Shown here piece by piece: positions 41,446-41,752 of a stretch of 41,752 bases of DNA; positions within the stretch are counted from its first letter, which is position 1, and each line of letters begins with the position of its first letter. The position numbers were made by a program, and so were the translations under genes. Origin of the DNA: Dehalococcoidia bacterium (GTDB lineage: Bacteria > Chloroflexota > Dehalococcoidia > GIF9 > AB-539-J10); contig JAUVXS010000001.1 in assembly GCA_030603485.1 (NCBI GenBank), positions 1 through 41,752 of the forward strand. The letters run 5' to 3'. The notes beneath the pieces were generated by a model. It was not told the origin of the DNA, ran no database searches, and saw only the letters and a program-made list of their open reading frames with translations.

Positions 41446-41752
41446 TTATATCACATCAGCAAAGATTTTTTCGTTGTGCCGAAAGTAAAATGCCCCTGAA
41501 ATTAATACCACTATTACAATTATAACCGAGACAGCTATCAAGGAACCAGGCGGCTCTGTGCCCAGAAGAGTCCAGCGGAAACCTTCAATGACGCCAGCCA
41601 TGGGGTTTAGTCCGTAGAGTGTCTGGAACCTCTCCGGCAATAGACTCGAAGAGTAAACCACTGGGGAAGCAAAGAGCCAAAGCTGGACGAGAAACGGTAT
41701 TACATAGCGGACATCGCGGTATTTCACGTTTATCGCTGAGAGCCACAGACCT
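41446..41752 (-). CDS. ABC-2 polysaccharide exporter permease, C-terminal part (cut by window edge)
   Basis: The frame is open across the right edge and about 101 residues are visible. It shows the conserved LSAINVKYRDVRYVIPFL stretch, LFASPVVYS, NPMAGVIEGFRWTLLG and a final hydrophobic helix ending FADVI, all typical of Wzm/TagG-type permeases. The GTG/methionine at 41727 is internal. This protein spans the inner membrane with the Wzt-like ATPase encoded 3 bp downstream. Confidence 0.9.
   Translation of the reverse strand, partial: GLWLSAINVKYRDVRYVIPFLVQLWLFASPVVYSSSLLPERFQTLYGLNPMAGVIEGFRWTLLGTEPPGSLIAVSVIIVIVVLISGAFYFRHNEKIFADVI

Overview
This 41.8-kb window is a surface-polysaccharide (capsule or O-antigen-like) biosynthesis and export locus from a bacterium. 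Base composition is middling but patchy. Ribosome-binding sites are of the ordinary AGGAGG type, and two sigma70-like promoters can be read directly. The C-terminal DUF1893 piece at the left edge and the DUF2206-type membrane protein hint at Chloroflexota (Dehalococcoidia-like), because both families are shared mainly by that group, archaea and some Firmicutes. This taxonomic guess is weak. No rRNA, tRNA, CRISPR array, intact insertion sequence or origin was seen.

Layout. (1) 1-9538, plus strand: a cut DUF1893 gene, then a glycan-assembly block of two methyltransferases, two GT-B glycosyltransferases, a polysaccharide deacetylase/GNAT fusion and a large multi-spanning DUF2206 protein. A remnant of a DegT-type aminotransferase lies at 2502-2711. 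(2) 9552-11533, minus strand: a second deacetylase/GNAT pair, here as two separate, overlapping genes behind a sigma70-like promoter. (3) 11768-13868, plus strand: a GT-B and a GT-A (family 2) glycosyltransferase. (4) 13911 to the right edge, minus strand: about 28 kb of tightly packed genes with many 1- to 4-base overlaps and no gap above about 150 bases. It reads from an ABC-2 polysaccharide exporter (permease, then Wzt-like ATPase) through sugar-building genes.

The minus-strand block is modular. It contains a heptose-like module (domain-swapped nucleotidyltransferase/PfkB kinase, SIS isomerase, small HAD phosphatase). It has two different two-subunit thiamine-diphosphate enzymes, one like pyruvate dehydrogenase E1 alpha/beta and one a split transketolase. 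It has a run of redox and tailoring genes: several NAD-dependent epimerases, SDRs, an aldo/keto reductase, an alcohol dehydrogenase, a PhyH-like protein, a DegT homologue without its catalytic lysine, methyltransferases including FkbM, and a Nudix hydrolase. A nonulosonic-acid module follows: NeuB, NeuA fused to a KdsC-like phosphatase, and a GT42/DUF115-like protein that may be the transferase. My reading is that the locus makes and exports a glycan carrying unusual higher-carbon or branched sugars with methylated ends. The exact sugar cannot be read from the sequence.

Signs of gene turnover include the DegT remnant, a truncated NeuA remnant, an AT-rich radical SAM gene with its own promoter, and a G8 tract joining two otherwise separate coding regions. 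No gene-free stretch exceeds 300 bases. The longest are 2451-2727 (holding the DegT remnant) and 11534-11767 (a divergent promoter region).
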